The notes: generated from the sequence alone by a model not told the origin. A DNA stretch of 64,000 bases from Nissolia schottii (GCA_003254905.1 QANU01017745.1:148932-212931), one strand, 5' to 3'; shown: positions 1 to 11,944, numbered from the stretch's first letter. A program made the numbers and translations.

Positions 1-1065
1 ACCTGAAGTGTGCCAGCAACCGAATCAGAAGGTGTATCACTTCCACCCTGCACGTGTAGAATACATGTCAGAACAGTAGCAGACAATCATTCCAACAGCG
101 CTAAATTGCCAAAAGTAGAGTACATGAATCAGAATCATGCACTTAAAAGTGACGATAAAGCAATGATTCACTTGAATTGGCAACTGCAAAATGACTTTGC
201 ACATAAAGTGAGGGCTTCTCAATCAATTGAAAATCTATCCGTTGACACAACAATATACAACTTTACAACACAAGCGCGCAAGTGCGTATATGTATAAGCA
301 CAATTTTTTTTTGATTTAGCAACAACTATCATATTCATTTAAGAAAGGGCTTATTCTTAATCTGCATATTTTCCTAAGAGGAGAAGTAAAAGGCCTATCC
401 CTTTCCCTTTCCTCTTCCAAATTACAAATAACCATCGACAATGGGCAAGCCCTAACAAGTCCTCCAAGCACTCAAAAAAGGCTCCCTACAACCTCCAACA
501 CCACCATACCAACTCAAACAACTCCCTGGTCATCAAAGGCACTCCTCTAACTCCACACCGAATCCCCATTTGATTCACTTCACAGTTAGACATAGTAAGC
601 CCCCAGTATACAAGTGGTTCAACTCAGTATAAGCGAGTCTCTCATTTTCTACTTCCAAATGAAATGACATGGTAGATTACCACCAAGATCACTAGTTCAG
701 CCATCACATTGGAAACTTTAACACTAAAACTACCATCAACAACAACAACAAAAACAACAAAAGACTAGCCCCATTAAATGGTGTCGGCTATATAGATCAA
801 ACGAAGTCACAAATGCTCTATGATCAAAATTCATTATCTTTCTGGTTTTGCTTATCTTTTAACAGCTACACATCAAGTGAAGGAACAAAATCTGAAATGT
901 TTTAAAAGGATAATGTTCTAAGTTTTTTCTAGTAACTATCTAAACATGTTAAAAATCACAAAAAAAAGAGGGAAAAAAAACAGTTTTTTTTTTCCAAAAA
1001 AAAATAAAAATGCACTAAAAAACAACACATCTAAAGTAGCTGAAAGTGAAGGAAAGAAATTTGAA

Positions 1066-1108
<43 letters not shown>

Positions 1109-1468
1109 ACGGACCTGTCCTAAGAGGCTAAGAGCATAGCAATCAAATCCAGAAGCTGAGAAGAATGGCAACCAGTGTTCAGCAAAGCACCAAGCAGCAT
1201 GGTAGCTTCCATGAACAAACACCAAAGGTGGGAACTTTTCTTCTTCTTCTTCAAAATTCTTCTCCTTCTTCTGCACAATCACCTCCATGTTCATCCCAGA
1301 GGGCAGCTTGTGGAAAATACGAGACTGCCCCTCCCTCAGCTCAAAAGGGACCCCCATCTTTCCCCTGCTGCTGAGAACTGCCATCGCCACAGGCTTCCAT
1401 GAAGAAAAGGTAGAAAGGTTCAGAAAATGGTGGGTGTGGAACGAAGAAACAGAAACAGCCATTGCCAT
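1..1468 (-). CDS. Alpha/beta-hydrolase fold protein, 5' part (continues beyond left edge)
   Basis: Exon 1 is 1468-1115 (118 codons from an ATG at 1468-1466) and ends CAG|GT at 1114-1113. Exon 2 is 47-3 (15 codons), preceded by CAG at 50-48 and followed by GT at 2-1. Both junctions are phase 0, and the join LLGQ|GGSDTP reads as the usual alpha/beta-hydrolase strand after the first conserved block. The N-terminus (about residues 1-45) is rich in Ser and hydroxylated residues and looks like a plastid transit peptide. A Glu/Lys-rich linker follows, then VFVHGSYHAAWCF, whose HG is the expected oxyanion-hole motif. The nucleophile and His lie outside the window, so substrate cannot be judged. Intron 1 (48-1114) carries a GA microsatellite and a LINE tail. 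The family call is fairly sure; the exact function is unknown. Confidence 0.8.
727..802 (-). mobile_element. RTE-type LINE 3' tail fragment
   Basis: Read on the minus strand this stretch has a block resembling GCCGACACCATTTAATGGGG, then a (TTG)n-rich tail. Dead-on-arrival RTE-clade LINEs of plants commonly end with a GCCGACCCCACTTAGTGGG-like block followed by TTG repeats. Only the last ~75 bp is present, as expected for 5' truncation. It lies in intron 1 of the alpha/beta-hydrolase gene. The family call rests on memory of this 3' motif. Confidence 0.45.
1069..1106. repeat. (GA)n microsatellite
   Basis: About 19 uninterrupted GA units, just inside intron 1 of the alpha/beta-hydrolase gene, within 50 bp of its splice donor. 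Confidence 0.97.
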
Positions 1469-2229
1469 TGTTCCTTTTTCTCTTTCTTCTTGTTCAAAAG
1501 CGTTGGCCTTTCACACCAAACAAGATAAGGGTGTCGCACAGAATTTGGCCGCAAAGCTTTTTACTGTAGCTTATTTTAAGGTTAAAATATTATGTTTTAT
1601 AGTTGAAAAAAAAAATTTCAGCTATTTTTTTTTTCTAAAGAAAAGTCATTGTTTTCCCAAACAATTTGCCAAATTTCCCAAATATTTACAACTAGAATTA
1701 AAAGCTTTTTTGGTTATGTGGCGATCTAATTTCAATAAAAAAAAATGTTCGGGAGATTGAATTCATAAATATATTTATTAATTTTTATTAATGACACTTA
1801 TTATATATTTTTTATTATTTTATCTTTTATAATGTCAAATGTCATTTATATATGAGTAAATAAGTACATTGAATATTTAGATATTTTAGATATTACTTAT
1901 TTCAATAACATTTGCGTGATGGATTGGGGGTACTAGATGGTACTTTCACTGATTTTAGGACTAAGATTTAAGATCTCTTAGAATAGTTCTATGTATTGGT
2001 AACTACTCTAGTGATTTGTTTGAATTGCTTAGACCATAATTTTCCTTTTATTATTATTAGAAAGTATAAAGACACACTCTTTTTTTTTTTTTTGCAATGA
2101 AAGCCACAGTCTTTGATTTTGTCATGGAAGCCTATTTTTGTCCACTAATTTCATAAAAGACAATATTTAGGTCAACAAGTATTTTTGCAAAGGAGTTGGT
2201 TTGGGTTTCAAAGCCCAAATTTTTTAGTG
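1469..2229. other. Intergenic, divergent promoter region
   Basis: AT-rich spacer between the start of the alpha/beta-hydrolase gene (minus) and the first exon of the small unknown gene (plus). It must hold both promoters. Long A and T runs are present, but I recognise no gene or clear element. Confidence 0.6.
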
Positions 2230-3512
2230 TAAGATTGGGCCAATACGTATTGTGTTGGTCCAAAACACAAATTCATCACTCTAAGTGGTTCAGCTGCAAC
2301 TCCACAAACTCTCCTGTGTTGTTGGAATTGAGTCTGAGCAGCCACCATTTCCCAAGGTATGCCCTTTTCTTCACCGGCTTTCTGCTCCATGGTTAAAGTC
2401 GAGAACTTTTCATCTTCAATTAGGATTTTTCAATCTTAATATTATTGGTTCCGGCTTATTTTATTGATTCAACTGAAGCCTTGTTACTAAGACTATATGG
2501 ACTTAGGTCGAAAGTGCCAAGATTCTTTTTTCTTTTCCCCCTTTTTTAGATTTACCAGTTTGATGAAATGCCCATTTTTTTTACTCTGCTGATTTTGATT
2601 TGTGGATTTGACGATTTGTGCTAAACCTCTTAAACTGTGTTAAGTGTGTTGTATGCTTGAGGATATAGGCTAAGGTTTTTGGAATTTTAAAATTTAAGTA
2701 CTTACATAACTCTTTGGGCTTAAGTTCATGAATTTGTTTTGTTGTTTGTTTATTTAACCATTGATGAGTTAATAAATATGCACAATGTGCAGTTACATGA
2801 TTGTGGATTTGGAATCTGATTTGTGGTATGTTTTAATTTACAAGCCTGAGTGCTTGATTGAGTTTGAACTTGATTTTTCTTTAATATATTATTTGGATTT
2901 CTTGCTATGCTATTTCTGAATAACTGCAAATCATAGAGATCATTGAACTTGAATTGGAGTTATATAAGACTTATACCTCAATGAAATAATTGTATATTGT
3001 GTGTCAAGTTTAAACAATGCAAATGGATCTCTTCATTCCACCTAAGACTATATCTTAAGTCATTCTGCCTCAGCTAGTTGCGGTTAGGTGTTAAACATAG
3101 TGTGGTTAAGCTTTTTGATTTGTTTAGACCTAATTTGACTCTTAATGTTCGTGAGCTTCTAAGTTCAGGTTGTTATCTTTGGCTATTGGTATCAGAAATA
3201 TTGTTATTAAATAATGAAGCATGTTCTTTAATTGCTCAAAATACAGGTATGGAAACAGAATCATGCTCTAGGCCTCAGGTGATGGCCACGCTTCGCCTCA
3301 GCACAGAGTCGTATACTGTTCGGGCGGACAAAGGTTCGTTATCGGAGCAATTGGTTTCATTGAAAGAGGAAAGCATGATCATATTGAAGGAGTTCATAAC
3401 AAAGCACAACATTCCTCAGGATGTCCCTGATGAGTCATTAGAAGCTTCTTCGGAAGATGATGATACTGCTGAGAAGCCTCAAGTGAAGTCTAAGAAAACC
3501 AAGCTCACTTAG
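2230..3512 (+). CDS. Small acidic plant protein of unknown function (87 aa), with 5' UTR intron
   Basis: The coding part is 3249-3512, opening METESCSRPQVMATLRL and ending in an acidic stretch (SEDDD) and a Lys-rich tail (KSKKTKLT). A 5' UTR exon around 2230-2356 ends CCCAAG|GTATGCC. The intron is 2357-3246, ending TACAG, and the ATG lies two bases into exon 2. An upstream in-frame extension exists only by reading through the intron, so I start at 3249. The body is amphipathic (SLSEQLVSLKEESMIILKEF), consistent with a short helix. No enzyme motif is visible. The composition suggests a small conserved plant protein, possibly nuclear because of the C-terminal KKTK, but I cannot name it. It is convergent with the ABA4-like gene. 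Confidence 0.7.
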
Positions 3513-4097
3513 GTTTTGGAATATGTCAGATCTGTCTTAGTGCTTTGGTTTGTTTATCTTTTAAACATTTAGTATGTGTATGGATTAGCTTATTTTAAAC
3601 AACCTATAATTAGAAGCTTCTAAGACAACTTTTTTTGTTTATTTATTTATTTTTTCAAAAGATCATTTGTCATTGTCTTTATGGTTAAATTCTAAGTATT
3701 ATCTTAAGTAATCTCTAAACAATCTGATTATTTTTTCAACATTTGCAAAGTTTAAGGATTAATCTGCCATTTTTTTTAAGTTGAGAGACTAATTAGGACG
3801 CAAGTGTAAAGTCTAAGGACCAAACAAGGTATTAACCTTAAAAACAAACTAATTTTATGTTGTGCCTTGCTGTTGTTATGATTCCGGAGTAAACAAGCTT
3901 GAGGAGTGATTAGACAAATATATGAGTCTTAGCATCTAAAGCTTTTCACCTCTATTAGGAAATATGCTTTCTTAGCAATCAGAAAATAAGGTCATATGCA
4001 TAACAGATATCAAATTCATAGAATGGGGAACTGTTACATATAGACAAGACGGGAATTGATAGAAAAAAAAAATGCCAATGGAACTTTCAAGTTCAAC
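3513..4097. other. Intergenic between convergent genes
   Basis: Contains the 3' UTRs of the small unknown gene and the ABA4-like gene. The stretch 3735-3835 (phrases like 'gactaattaggacgcaag' and 'aaggaccaaacaagg') looks like common dispersed plant repeat debris, not assignable to a family. No gene seen. Confidence 0.5.
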
Positions 4098-6268
4098 TCA
4101 AACATGACCCTCTTTTCTGCTAGTTTTGGTCATTGCTTTGGTGATGACATGAGTCAGAATCCCAATGGGGCAAAAGAACAAGCAAAAAGAAACCGAATGC
4201 CGAGTCTCAATCTGATTCTCTAGTCCATCTTGGAAAACATGCCTGGATTTATCGCCACACAGATACTATTAGAAGAATGACTTGAAAAAAAAAATGAGAA
4301 CCAGCAATGTGGAGAATCAGGAAATAAGAAGATGAAATGCAAGGACCTTGCAGCAAAGAGATCCACAACCAACAGGTGAATCCAGGCAGAGGCCAAAGTC
4401 AACTCACTAGAGAACATCTTTCCTATACTAGTCAGCTGCACCAAGCATACAAGAAGAATACAGAATTATCGCTATGGAAATTTAACGGTGCGTTTGGTTC
4501 TTGTTTTTAGCATGTTTCTTATTTTTTTCAAGATTTTGTGAAAGAAACAGTAAAAACAAAAACTCATGTTTCCTATTTTCATTTGTTTTTTTTTCCTTCA
4601 CAAAATCCTGAAAGGTAAGAAATAGGGTGAAAACAGAAAATTTTGTACGGAACAACACGTACCTCCGGTAGCAAGTATTTACTAGCGAAAATCAACCCAA
4701 CTGTCTCAGGAGTCCAAGAAAGGTACAAAATATATGCATATAGAAAGCCAAGCACAACATATGGTATGCTACTTTGCATACACTTCTTGGTCTGCATTTT
4801 TTGCATTCAAGGAAAACCAGTTAGGGACAATAACTGCTGAAATCAAAACCCAACAGAAGGTGCAAACCATAACAGTTTTGGCACAGCACTTGTATGAATG
4901 AAATGACATTGCCATGAACCAAAAAAACTGAAGATGAATTGTGATAATAATTTTGTTTTTTCCAATTCAGTAAGAAAGAAACATACTAGCTCAGATTTTG
5001 GAGCAAGAACCATGAGTGTGTAAAAGGGGAGCACTGCAACTGTTCCCAAGGTAAATACACTGCTGGCAAGTTGGGATCCTGAAAACCCTGAAAGAAGGAA
5101 TGTTCAAAAATCAACTTCATACAAAGAGTACAAATGGCCAAAGTAATTATGATATTACAACACTGCTACGCTTGTATAGAATCACTTGAAGTAATTTAAA
5201 AGCAAAGAGACCATATGTGAAAAAAGAAAGATTACATGAAGCATGTATTTGACAGCTCTTTGGATAATGAACCAATTGTGTAGCATTTGGTTTCACAACA
5301 ACTCTGGATCCTTCTATGAAACTCCAATCTCCGGTTAAGTTGACTCTAGTTCTCGGGATCCGTCGGTTACAAAACTCGGCGCCATTACTTACGACAGCGA
5401 AAGGTTGCAACTTCCAAACTGTACCACAAGGTTTTTTTATAGCCTGCCCCAAGTGATCAAATCTATAAGAAATAGAATCTCAATTGAAAGGTAACTTCTT
5501 GAGGCCAGAATACAATAAGTTATCTATACATTAAGAACAAATGAACTGCATTGGTTGATACATATCTTCCAATATAATCAAACATTTTTCTCTGGGTGAA
5601 ATAATAGGGGCGTGTTTGGTTCTGTTTCTATTTTCTGTTTTTAGGATTTTGTGAAGGAAAACAGTGAAAACAACATAATCATGTTTCCTATTTTCACTAT
5701 ATTCTTCATACAATCTTGAAAATTAGAAATTCAAGAAATGAAAACAGAAAATGAAATCTGAAACAGACACACCCTAAGGTTGCGCAGATCCACTAAGTAC
5801 AATATTCAAGCACTACCTTAACCTGAACAAATCCATGGAGGTTTTTAGTGACACATAGAACCAACTTTTTCTAAATACCAATTCTATTTTAACATCACAG
5901 CATGTTCCTCGTAGAATAGATCCATAAAAAGAGAAGAAGAAGAAGAAAAAAAATGTCAAATCTATCGAAAAGCACAAATGCCCATTTCATTAGCAATGTC
6001 TTAACTGATTCAAATCTATGCCAGAAGGCCATTTTCAATAAGATGTTCATTCAAAGCTCAAAACTTTAACATTCAAAGGAAACCCTCAATTTAAGAAAAA
6101 GCAAGGAATTTAAACCAAAAAAAAAAAAAAGAAAGATAAGATTAGAAGCAGCAAAATCATAACACTGAAACAACACAGAAACTGTTTTTTTACCTTCAAT
6201 GCCAATAATGGAGAATGGGGAAAGCAAGAAGGCAAGGACATGGTTGAAGCAAAACCAGGGCACCCCAT
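4098..6268 (-). CDS. ABA4: ABA4-like chloroplast membrane protein needed for neoxanthin
   Basis: Exons on the minus strand: 6268-6194 ([15 protein letters not shown] start), 5462-5236, 5087-4987, 4791-4663, 4435-4347 and 4242-4098 (stop 4100-4098). From 5236 onward every junction is GT-AG and phase-consistent. The product shows hallmark ABA4 / DUF4281 blocks: [73 protein letters not shown], and [23 protein letters not shown]4 is a plastid envelope/thylakoid membrane protein required for all-trans-neoxanthin, hence for an ABA precursor; several hydrophobic segments agree. The N-terminus is a plausible transit peptide. Oddity: exon 1 ends in phase 0 while the exon at 5462 opens in phase 1, so a short exon or alternative donor in 5463-6193 is unaccounted for. 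Confidence 0.9.
4487..4663. mobile_element. MITE-like inverted-repeat element abutting an ABA4 splice donor
   Basis: The left end GGTGCGTTTGGTTC is mirrored by the right end, whose complement reads GGTACGTGTTGTTCC. The interior is A/T-rich with a foldback (aaaacaggaaac-type motifs both ways). It resembles the element at 5607-5774. The right terminal inverted repeat coincides with the 5' splice site of the ABA4 exon ending at 4663. No clear target duplication. Confidence 0.45.
5607..5774. mobile_element. MITE, 168 bp, GGGNGTGTTTGGTTCTG ends
   Basis: Left end GGGGCGTGTTTGGTTCTG and right end (complement) GGGTGTGTCTGTTTCAG form imperfect inverted repeats of about 35 bp that extend through a shared TTTTCTGTTTT. 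It is flanked by TA on both sides. The ends look Tourist (PIF/Harbinger)-like, but the duplication is only 2 bp by eye. It lies in an ABA4 intron. Confidence 0.65.
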
Positions 6269-6541
6269 AACAGATTCAGCAACAATGGCCACTTCTATAT
6301 ATATATATATAGGACACGACTATATGTAAATACAGAACCCAAAAAAGTGCAACTAATTCCCACTGAAACAGAAAAAAGAAGCAGCACTGAATGAGAGACC
6401 AGAAAAACAGGAAGAAAAAAAAAAGTGAGTAATTGCAACACTAACTCAAAGTGTTGTTGGAGTGTGTGGAAGACAGAACAAGTGAAGTCACTGAGTGAAA
6501 AGAGTTTAGCCAAAATTAGCAGTGCAACGTTAACGCACAAG

Positions 6542-6542
<1 letters not shown>

Positions 6543-6578
<36 letters not shown>
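6543..6578. repeat. (CT)n microsatellite
   Basis: About 18 CT units, roughly 275 bp upstream of the ABA4-like ATG. On the gene's strand it is a GA tract in the promoter or 5' UTR. Confidence 0.97.
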
Positions 6579-6580
<2 letters not shown>

Positions 6581-7393
6581 ACTTGCACCATTTTTTTTGC
6601 CCTTTTTTCTGTGTCTTTCATGTTTTGATGAGTCATAATAACACTTCTTTAATGGATTCTTATTGGGAAGGCTACATTTTTTGTTCTGCTTACTACTTTT
6701 AGATTTGACCACCACAGGGGACAAAATCATTTAGCATTCCCTAGTTCTAGTTCTAACTAGGAAAGAACAAAAATGATTTGTTTAACTTCCAAAATTTCAA
6801 TGAATACTTTTCCTAAAAAAATCATTCTTTTATTTAATATTCAGGTTTACTTTTAGAAGTAATATTATTCTAATCTATCTCACTTAAATTTTACTTTTTC
6901 CAAGTGTAATACACCACTTTTAAATCTATTGAACTTTTATTTGAGTAAATATCAATTTCATTCATTTTAATTTTGCTCACAAGATTGGTCAAGTAGTAAA
7001 TAGGTTCATTCTCATCTCAAAGGATCTCGAGTTCTAGACATGAGAAAGAAAAAAATCTGTGCCAAGAGAAACAATATAGTACTGAACTGGATTAATCAAT
7101 TCCATTAGTAGTAAAGTTAAGATACAAGTGCAAAAAAGAAAAGCAAAAAAAAATCTCTTATCACTGAATTTTCCATTCAAAACACACACCCCCTTTAAAT
7201 CCCAAGGCACCACTTCATTTTATTCGTCTGGTGGTTAACATTTTCTTTGTCAAGTAGAGCTAGAAATTGTCACCCTATCCACATTTAGGCATTAGCATCA
7301 TTCATCATTTCCTGTTCATCAGGGGTTTGCATAAAGGAGCAAACATAACTTTCAACTTTTACACAAACAATAGAAACTCAAAAAATAAATTAT
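6579..7393. other. Intergenic between ABA4 promoter and lipase 3' end
   Basis: AT-rich. It must contain the ABA4 core promoter and the lipase 3' UTR. Around 6985-7045 there is weak resemblance to a tRNA-derived SINE (A-box-like TGGTCAAGTAG, then GATCTCGAGTTCTAGAC), too degenerate to call. Confidence 0.5.
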
Positions 7394-9885
7394 TTAGAGG
7401 AAGACAGAAGAATGTTTGGAGCTGCGCTCATCGAGCCATGAAATGATGTCACCGAGAACTTGGATTATTATTTCATCAGGCTCTCCCTCGAGCAGAGAAT
7501 GGTAGGCATCCTTGTAAATCTTGAGCTTCTTGTCTGAACTGCTTGCTTTCTCATACAGAGCTTTGCTCACAGAGGGATCGGTCACAATATCGGCCTCCCC
7601 ATGAAGGATTAACAATGGCAGAGAGATCTGTAACCACAGGCATCACATGTGAAAATTAATAAATTTAATTTCAGAGACTAACTACATTATCACAAATTGA
7701 ACCTATGAACTTAAGTGTGACAATAGAACTTTCTTTATATGTGGCTGCAGTTAATTTAGGCATTCAATGACCAAAGGTAGCCAAGTCCAAAGATCAAAGT
7801 ATACCTCTTCCAATCTTGGTTCTATTTCTTGAGTAGTTCTAAGCATTTCTACGGCAGTCCACAAGCGCGGCTTATCTTTATAAGCAACGACATTATAAGC
7901 TGTCTGCAGAGAGGCATTAGAAAAGTGCCGATATATACTAACAAGAAACATAATGCAAAAATTCGAAGGAACCTTCATGGTTAGAGGGATTGATGTTTTA
8001 ACCTGTTTAATCTCTAGATGATTTTCTCCATACCAACTTTAGAATTATTAGATTAACAGACCATAAATAGTATTCTATTGGATCACAAATTTACGAACCA
8101 GCTCTCTCTTCTTGGTTTCTCTGAATGCTGCCTCGGCTAAATTCTTTTGTGGTACTAACTTCTGCTTCGGAAGAATATTGGCTATGCCGATAAGGATGTG
8201 AGTTAGCAACTTCGGAGGAACCATGTCATCTGCAATCTACACAGAGCATCTGGTCAGAAGGAGATCATAGAAAAACTCCTCACTTGGTTTTGTTTCAGAA
8301 AAAATACTTTACACATAGGTGCGACGAGAATGGCGCCGTCCCACGCCTTAGGTTGTTTTAGGTGCATCTTTAAAGCAACAGCTCCACCCATAGATTGTCC
8401 AAACAGGAAGCTTGGAAGAGAATGGAATTCGGGATTTTCTACCATGTAATATAAACCAAAAATTTCGCATGAACATAGTAGTATCAAACTTCAAAACTCC
8501 ATTGGTAATAACTTCTTTGCAACATAACATGAAAACTATATACACATAGTAGATTTACACAACTTGTAAAGAATGAAGGGGTTTATGTGAGTCAAGTACC
8601 TTTGATTTTAGAGTACTGCTCAATGACATCGTCGACAAGCCAATCGAAACTGGGAATATAGCAGTGGAGACCTTCTGAAAGACCAAATCCTGGATAATCC
8701 ATAGCAAAAACTCCGTATCCAGATGACGCCAACTTTCTAGCTATTCCTGCGAACAATTCCACAATATGATTAAGTTGATAATCCCCAATGTAACTAAATC
8801 TAGCAATTGTAGCAACCACGCTACATGCCTTCAAAGAAAAAAGTGCAAGTATCTCCATAGCCATGACAGTAAAACACAGCTGCTTTAGGCCTACCGGCTC
8901 CCGGAAGCCAACTTTTACAAAAGATTTCTAAGCCCCTTGAGTTCACCTCATACGACTGTTTCATAGTTAACGCACATTAAAATAGAGGGAAGAGTATTAG
9001 CACGGCTATACAGGACAATGGGAAGGAGACATTGATGCCAATTCAAAGTGTTAGACAGTCTATAAACACTAAATTTCATGAAATCGTTTCACACTAGACT
9101 TCCTACCTCCTTCATTTTTAGTCCATCGCACGGAGTCTGCAAAACAAAGGGATAAAGGAATCGGTGTTAACATTTAAAGGAAGCGAAATTGTACAAATTT
9201 TAAGTGTTGAAGTCAGACGAAGATAACAATAACTCTCAAGCACTAATAACTAGCTATCCAATTCAATCAACTCTCTTAAAGTGCTATCCAAAGTTTCTAT
9301 AGATTGCTGAGCAATCTGTAGTAATTGAATTTATTCATTGCTACCCTTTGAACCCTCAATGGAGTTGCAATCACAAAGTCAATTTTTTTAAATGCTCCCC
9401 ATTGAGCCAAACCCAACCATTCCAATACCACCATGTACCACAAACAATCAAAGTCCTGAGAACCATAAAATGAAAAAGAAAAAGAAGAAGTTTAATTGGT
9501 ATGCATGGTCACTGCAACTCACCCAATCACTTGTCTATGAGATTTTTGAGGCATTCGTGCTTTTGCTAATGTGGCAATAACATTAACATTGCAGACCAAC
9601 AAAACTCATAAAGAGAAAAAAAAAACAAAAAAAAAAGGGCCAACCAGAAATTCAGCCGGAACAACACTCCCATAAACAAAAAAGAATCAAACTTTTAGGC
9701 TTCAAGAAACAAAAAAAAGAAAAAAAGGGGTTGGGGGGAATGAATACCTTGAAGAGAATATGGTCAATCCCAAGCTGAATATCCATGAAGGCCTCTCGAG
9801 CCCTTCTTCTAGCTGCAACTTGATCCATATTGGCATCCAAAATCTTGTGCAGCTCATTCCCAACTCCTGGGAACTTCATCATCAT
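7394..9885 (-). CDS. Monoacylglycerol lipase / caffeoylshikimate esterase-like serine hydrolase
   Basis: Eight coding exons: 9885-9748, 9136-9107 (30 nt), 8955-8829, 8746-8600, 8438-8308, 8236-8099, 7903-7805 and 7627-7394, giving 347 residues with all phases consistent. Conserved blocks are HGYGDTCTFFFEGIARKLAS (oxyanion HG, residues ~87-98), YGVFAMDYPGFGLSEG, the nucleophile elbow GQSMGGA (Ser ~163), Asp ~283 in HGEADIVTDP and His ~313 in DAYHSLLEGE. This is the plant MAGL / lysophospholipase-2 family, whose members hydrolyse monoacylglycerols or, for CSE, caffeoyl shikimate in lignin synthesis. Sequence alone does not separate these activities. The start is the first ATG of MMMKFPGVG; the upstream open frame has no ATG. 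The intron 8828-8747 is GC-AG. From memory it is closest to Arabidopsis AT5G16120. Confidence 0.93.
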
Positions 9886-10070
9886 GGTTCTACAACTCGC
9901 GCGCACCCCAGATGAAAAAAAGCAACAAGCTTTTTGGAACCTAAGTGAAAGCAATGGAAGCAAAGAATATTATTATTAACAAAGTTGTCACTCTTTAATT
10001 ATTTGTTAATTACCACTCTCACTCAATTAACTTCTGCTTAATTTTTTTAAAATTAAAATACCCTTATGTC

Positions 10071-10072
<2 letters not shown>

Positions 10073-10114
<42 letters not shown>
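10073..10114. repeat. (GA)n microsatellite
   Basis: About 21 GA units, roughly 190 bp upstream of the lipase ATG, in its promoter or 5' UTR. Confidence 0.97.
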
Positions 10115-10116
<2 letters not shown>

Positions 10117-11933
10117 TATGGAAATCTGACTCTGAGAGAAAGGGGAAAATGACTTGGAACGTATAAGAGATAAGATAAGAAGTGAAGCGTGTAGGATTTG
10201 AATTTTCTGTAGTTTGAAACCTGATAATAAATAAGAGTTGGGAGGATAATTTAAGTGTGAAAAAAAATGTATGTTTTTTTTTTTAAAAGTGTTTTTATAA
10301 TGTTATTTATATTATATGTCACAAAAGGTAAATATCATTTATATAGATAGGTTAGTTAAATATTTAGTTAGAGATTCAGTCTTGTTAAAGAGCAGCAATA
10401 ACAGAATGAATGATGGGTTTGGAGCTAAGCATTATTGGGTCAAGGATGCGGCCTTCCACCTAGGGACTGACCCCATGACTTGTAGAAGGCCAAGGGCCCA
10501 TCTTACCACATTGCTCAAGTATGACATCATTCCCTTACCTAACAGTAAGTGTCAATCACCTCTCTTTACTTTTAACATTAGAATCTCCATAGGTTGGCCT
10601 CCACTGTCTTGAGGAGGAGCTCCGCACACTGTTTTCCAAACATACCCTTGATAGCTAAACAGGAAGAGGTATTCAGATCTTGAACATGGGAGCATGTGCT
10701 TACTTTTATCATTGGCATGGCACAATAAAAATCAATCAAAGCGCATGTCACAACCTAAATTATTCTAAATGCATAGACACACATATAATCAAGTGAAGGG
10801 ACATTTTAGAATCTCCAACGCTTTTATTTTACGCAAATCACGCGCGTGCTGATAGATTCATCATAGAGAAACAACACATCATATATTATATGATTTTTCA
10901 CATAAAATTAGATCCTCATGAACCCATTGATGGTTAAAGTCAAAGGGAGTTGTCAGTTCCTGAAATGAAGGGAAGTGGATGCCAACTTGATTTTCTTGGA
11001 AGTTACATGCTATAATAGAAACTAGGAGAAAAGAATTAGCATAAAGGTGTCATGTTAAATACATTTTTGATAATAAATAAAATAATATTTTAAGTTTAAA
11101 TAGTGCATATTTTTAAAAATATAATGTTTGAAATGTTATTTTATTTGTAATTAATAACATATTTAAGCTAACATTTTATGAACACAATAATTATTTGAAC
11201 AACAATAAACTCACTCTTTGGTCTTTTGCCCACAAAAGCGTTGCCAAATGGTCTATATGTGTCTCAAAAGACGAATACGCCACCTTTGATTATACTTTAC
11301 TTTCGTTCCCATTATCAACTTCGTTATGATTAGTGATTACAATGCTGTCAGTGTGTGTATATGTTTTTCCTTTTCAAGTAAAATAGCCACTTTGATATGA
11401 TTTTACAAACATAGAGGAGCTAGAGGAGTGCTTTAGTTAGCAACCTTCTTTAATTTCTATTTTATTATATTTCATTTTGCATATATGCATTTTGATAATT
11501 GTTATAGAAACTTATTTTAACTAAAATAAATTGTTGTTCATTTGGTGAAAAATTTATGTGAGAAGAAGTTATACCATTTATAAATCTTAATGAATCTTAA
11601 TTATACTCCATCAAAAGAAAAATCTTAATTCTTCCATTTTAGTTCAAAAGAAATTAAAGTCCCAAAATAGATTTTTTTTTCTTTATATTTTGTTAACCAA
11701 AATAGACTTTATTGATTGAATATTAAATAACTTTTGAATGAAAACAAATTTGGTGAGATTGACGATTTGACTGGAAATCAGTCTGAGATTCGGTGAACAA
11801 ATTTTTACCAATTATTTATTTATGGTAAAACAGATTATTGATTTTATTTTATTTATCTTTTTCTAACTTACAAAACGATGTCGTGTAACCATTTTCTCAT
11901 CGCCCTAGCAAGACCCCAAATATTTCTCTCTAC
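10115..11933. other. Intergenic, divergent promoter region
   Basis: Spacer between the lipase gene (minus) and the 160-residue unknown gene (plus). The block 10400-10720 has more balanced base composition than its surroundings and may be an old gene or element fragment, but I recognise no protein in any frame. The rest is AT-rich without visible structure. Confidence 0.45.
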
Positions 11934-11944
11934 TATATAAATAG
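11934..11944 (+). promoter_or_regulatory. TATA box of the 160-residue unknown gene
   Basis: TATATAAATAG lies about 75 bp before a 5' UTR exon that ends CCTAAAAAG|GTTTTA at 12020/12021. A transcription start near 11970 is inferred. Confidence 0.6.

Noticed and set aside
6985-7045. tRNA-derived SINE
   Set aside because: A-box and B-box resemblance is weak and no 3' tail or duplication is visible.
10400-10720. A gene fragment
   Set aside because: Composition is less AT-rich than the flanks, but no frame gives a recognisable protein.
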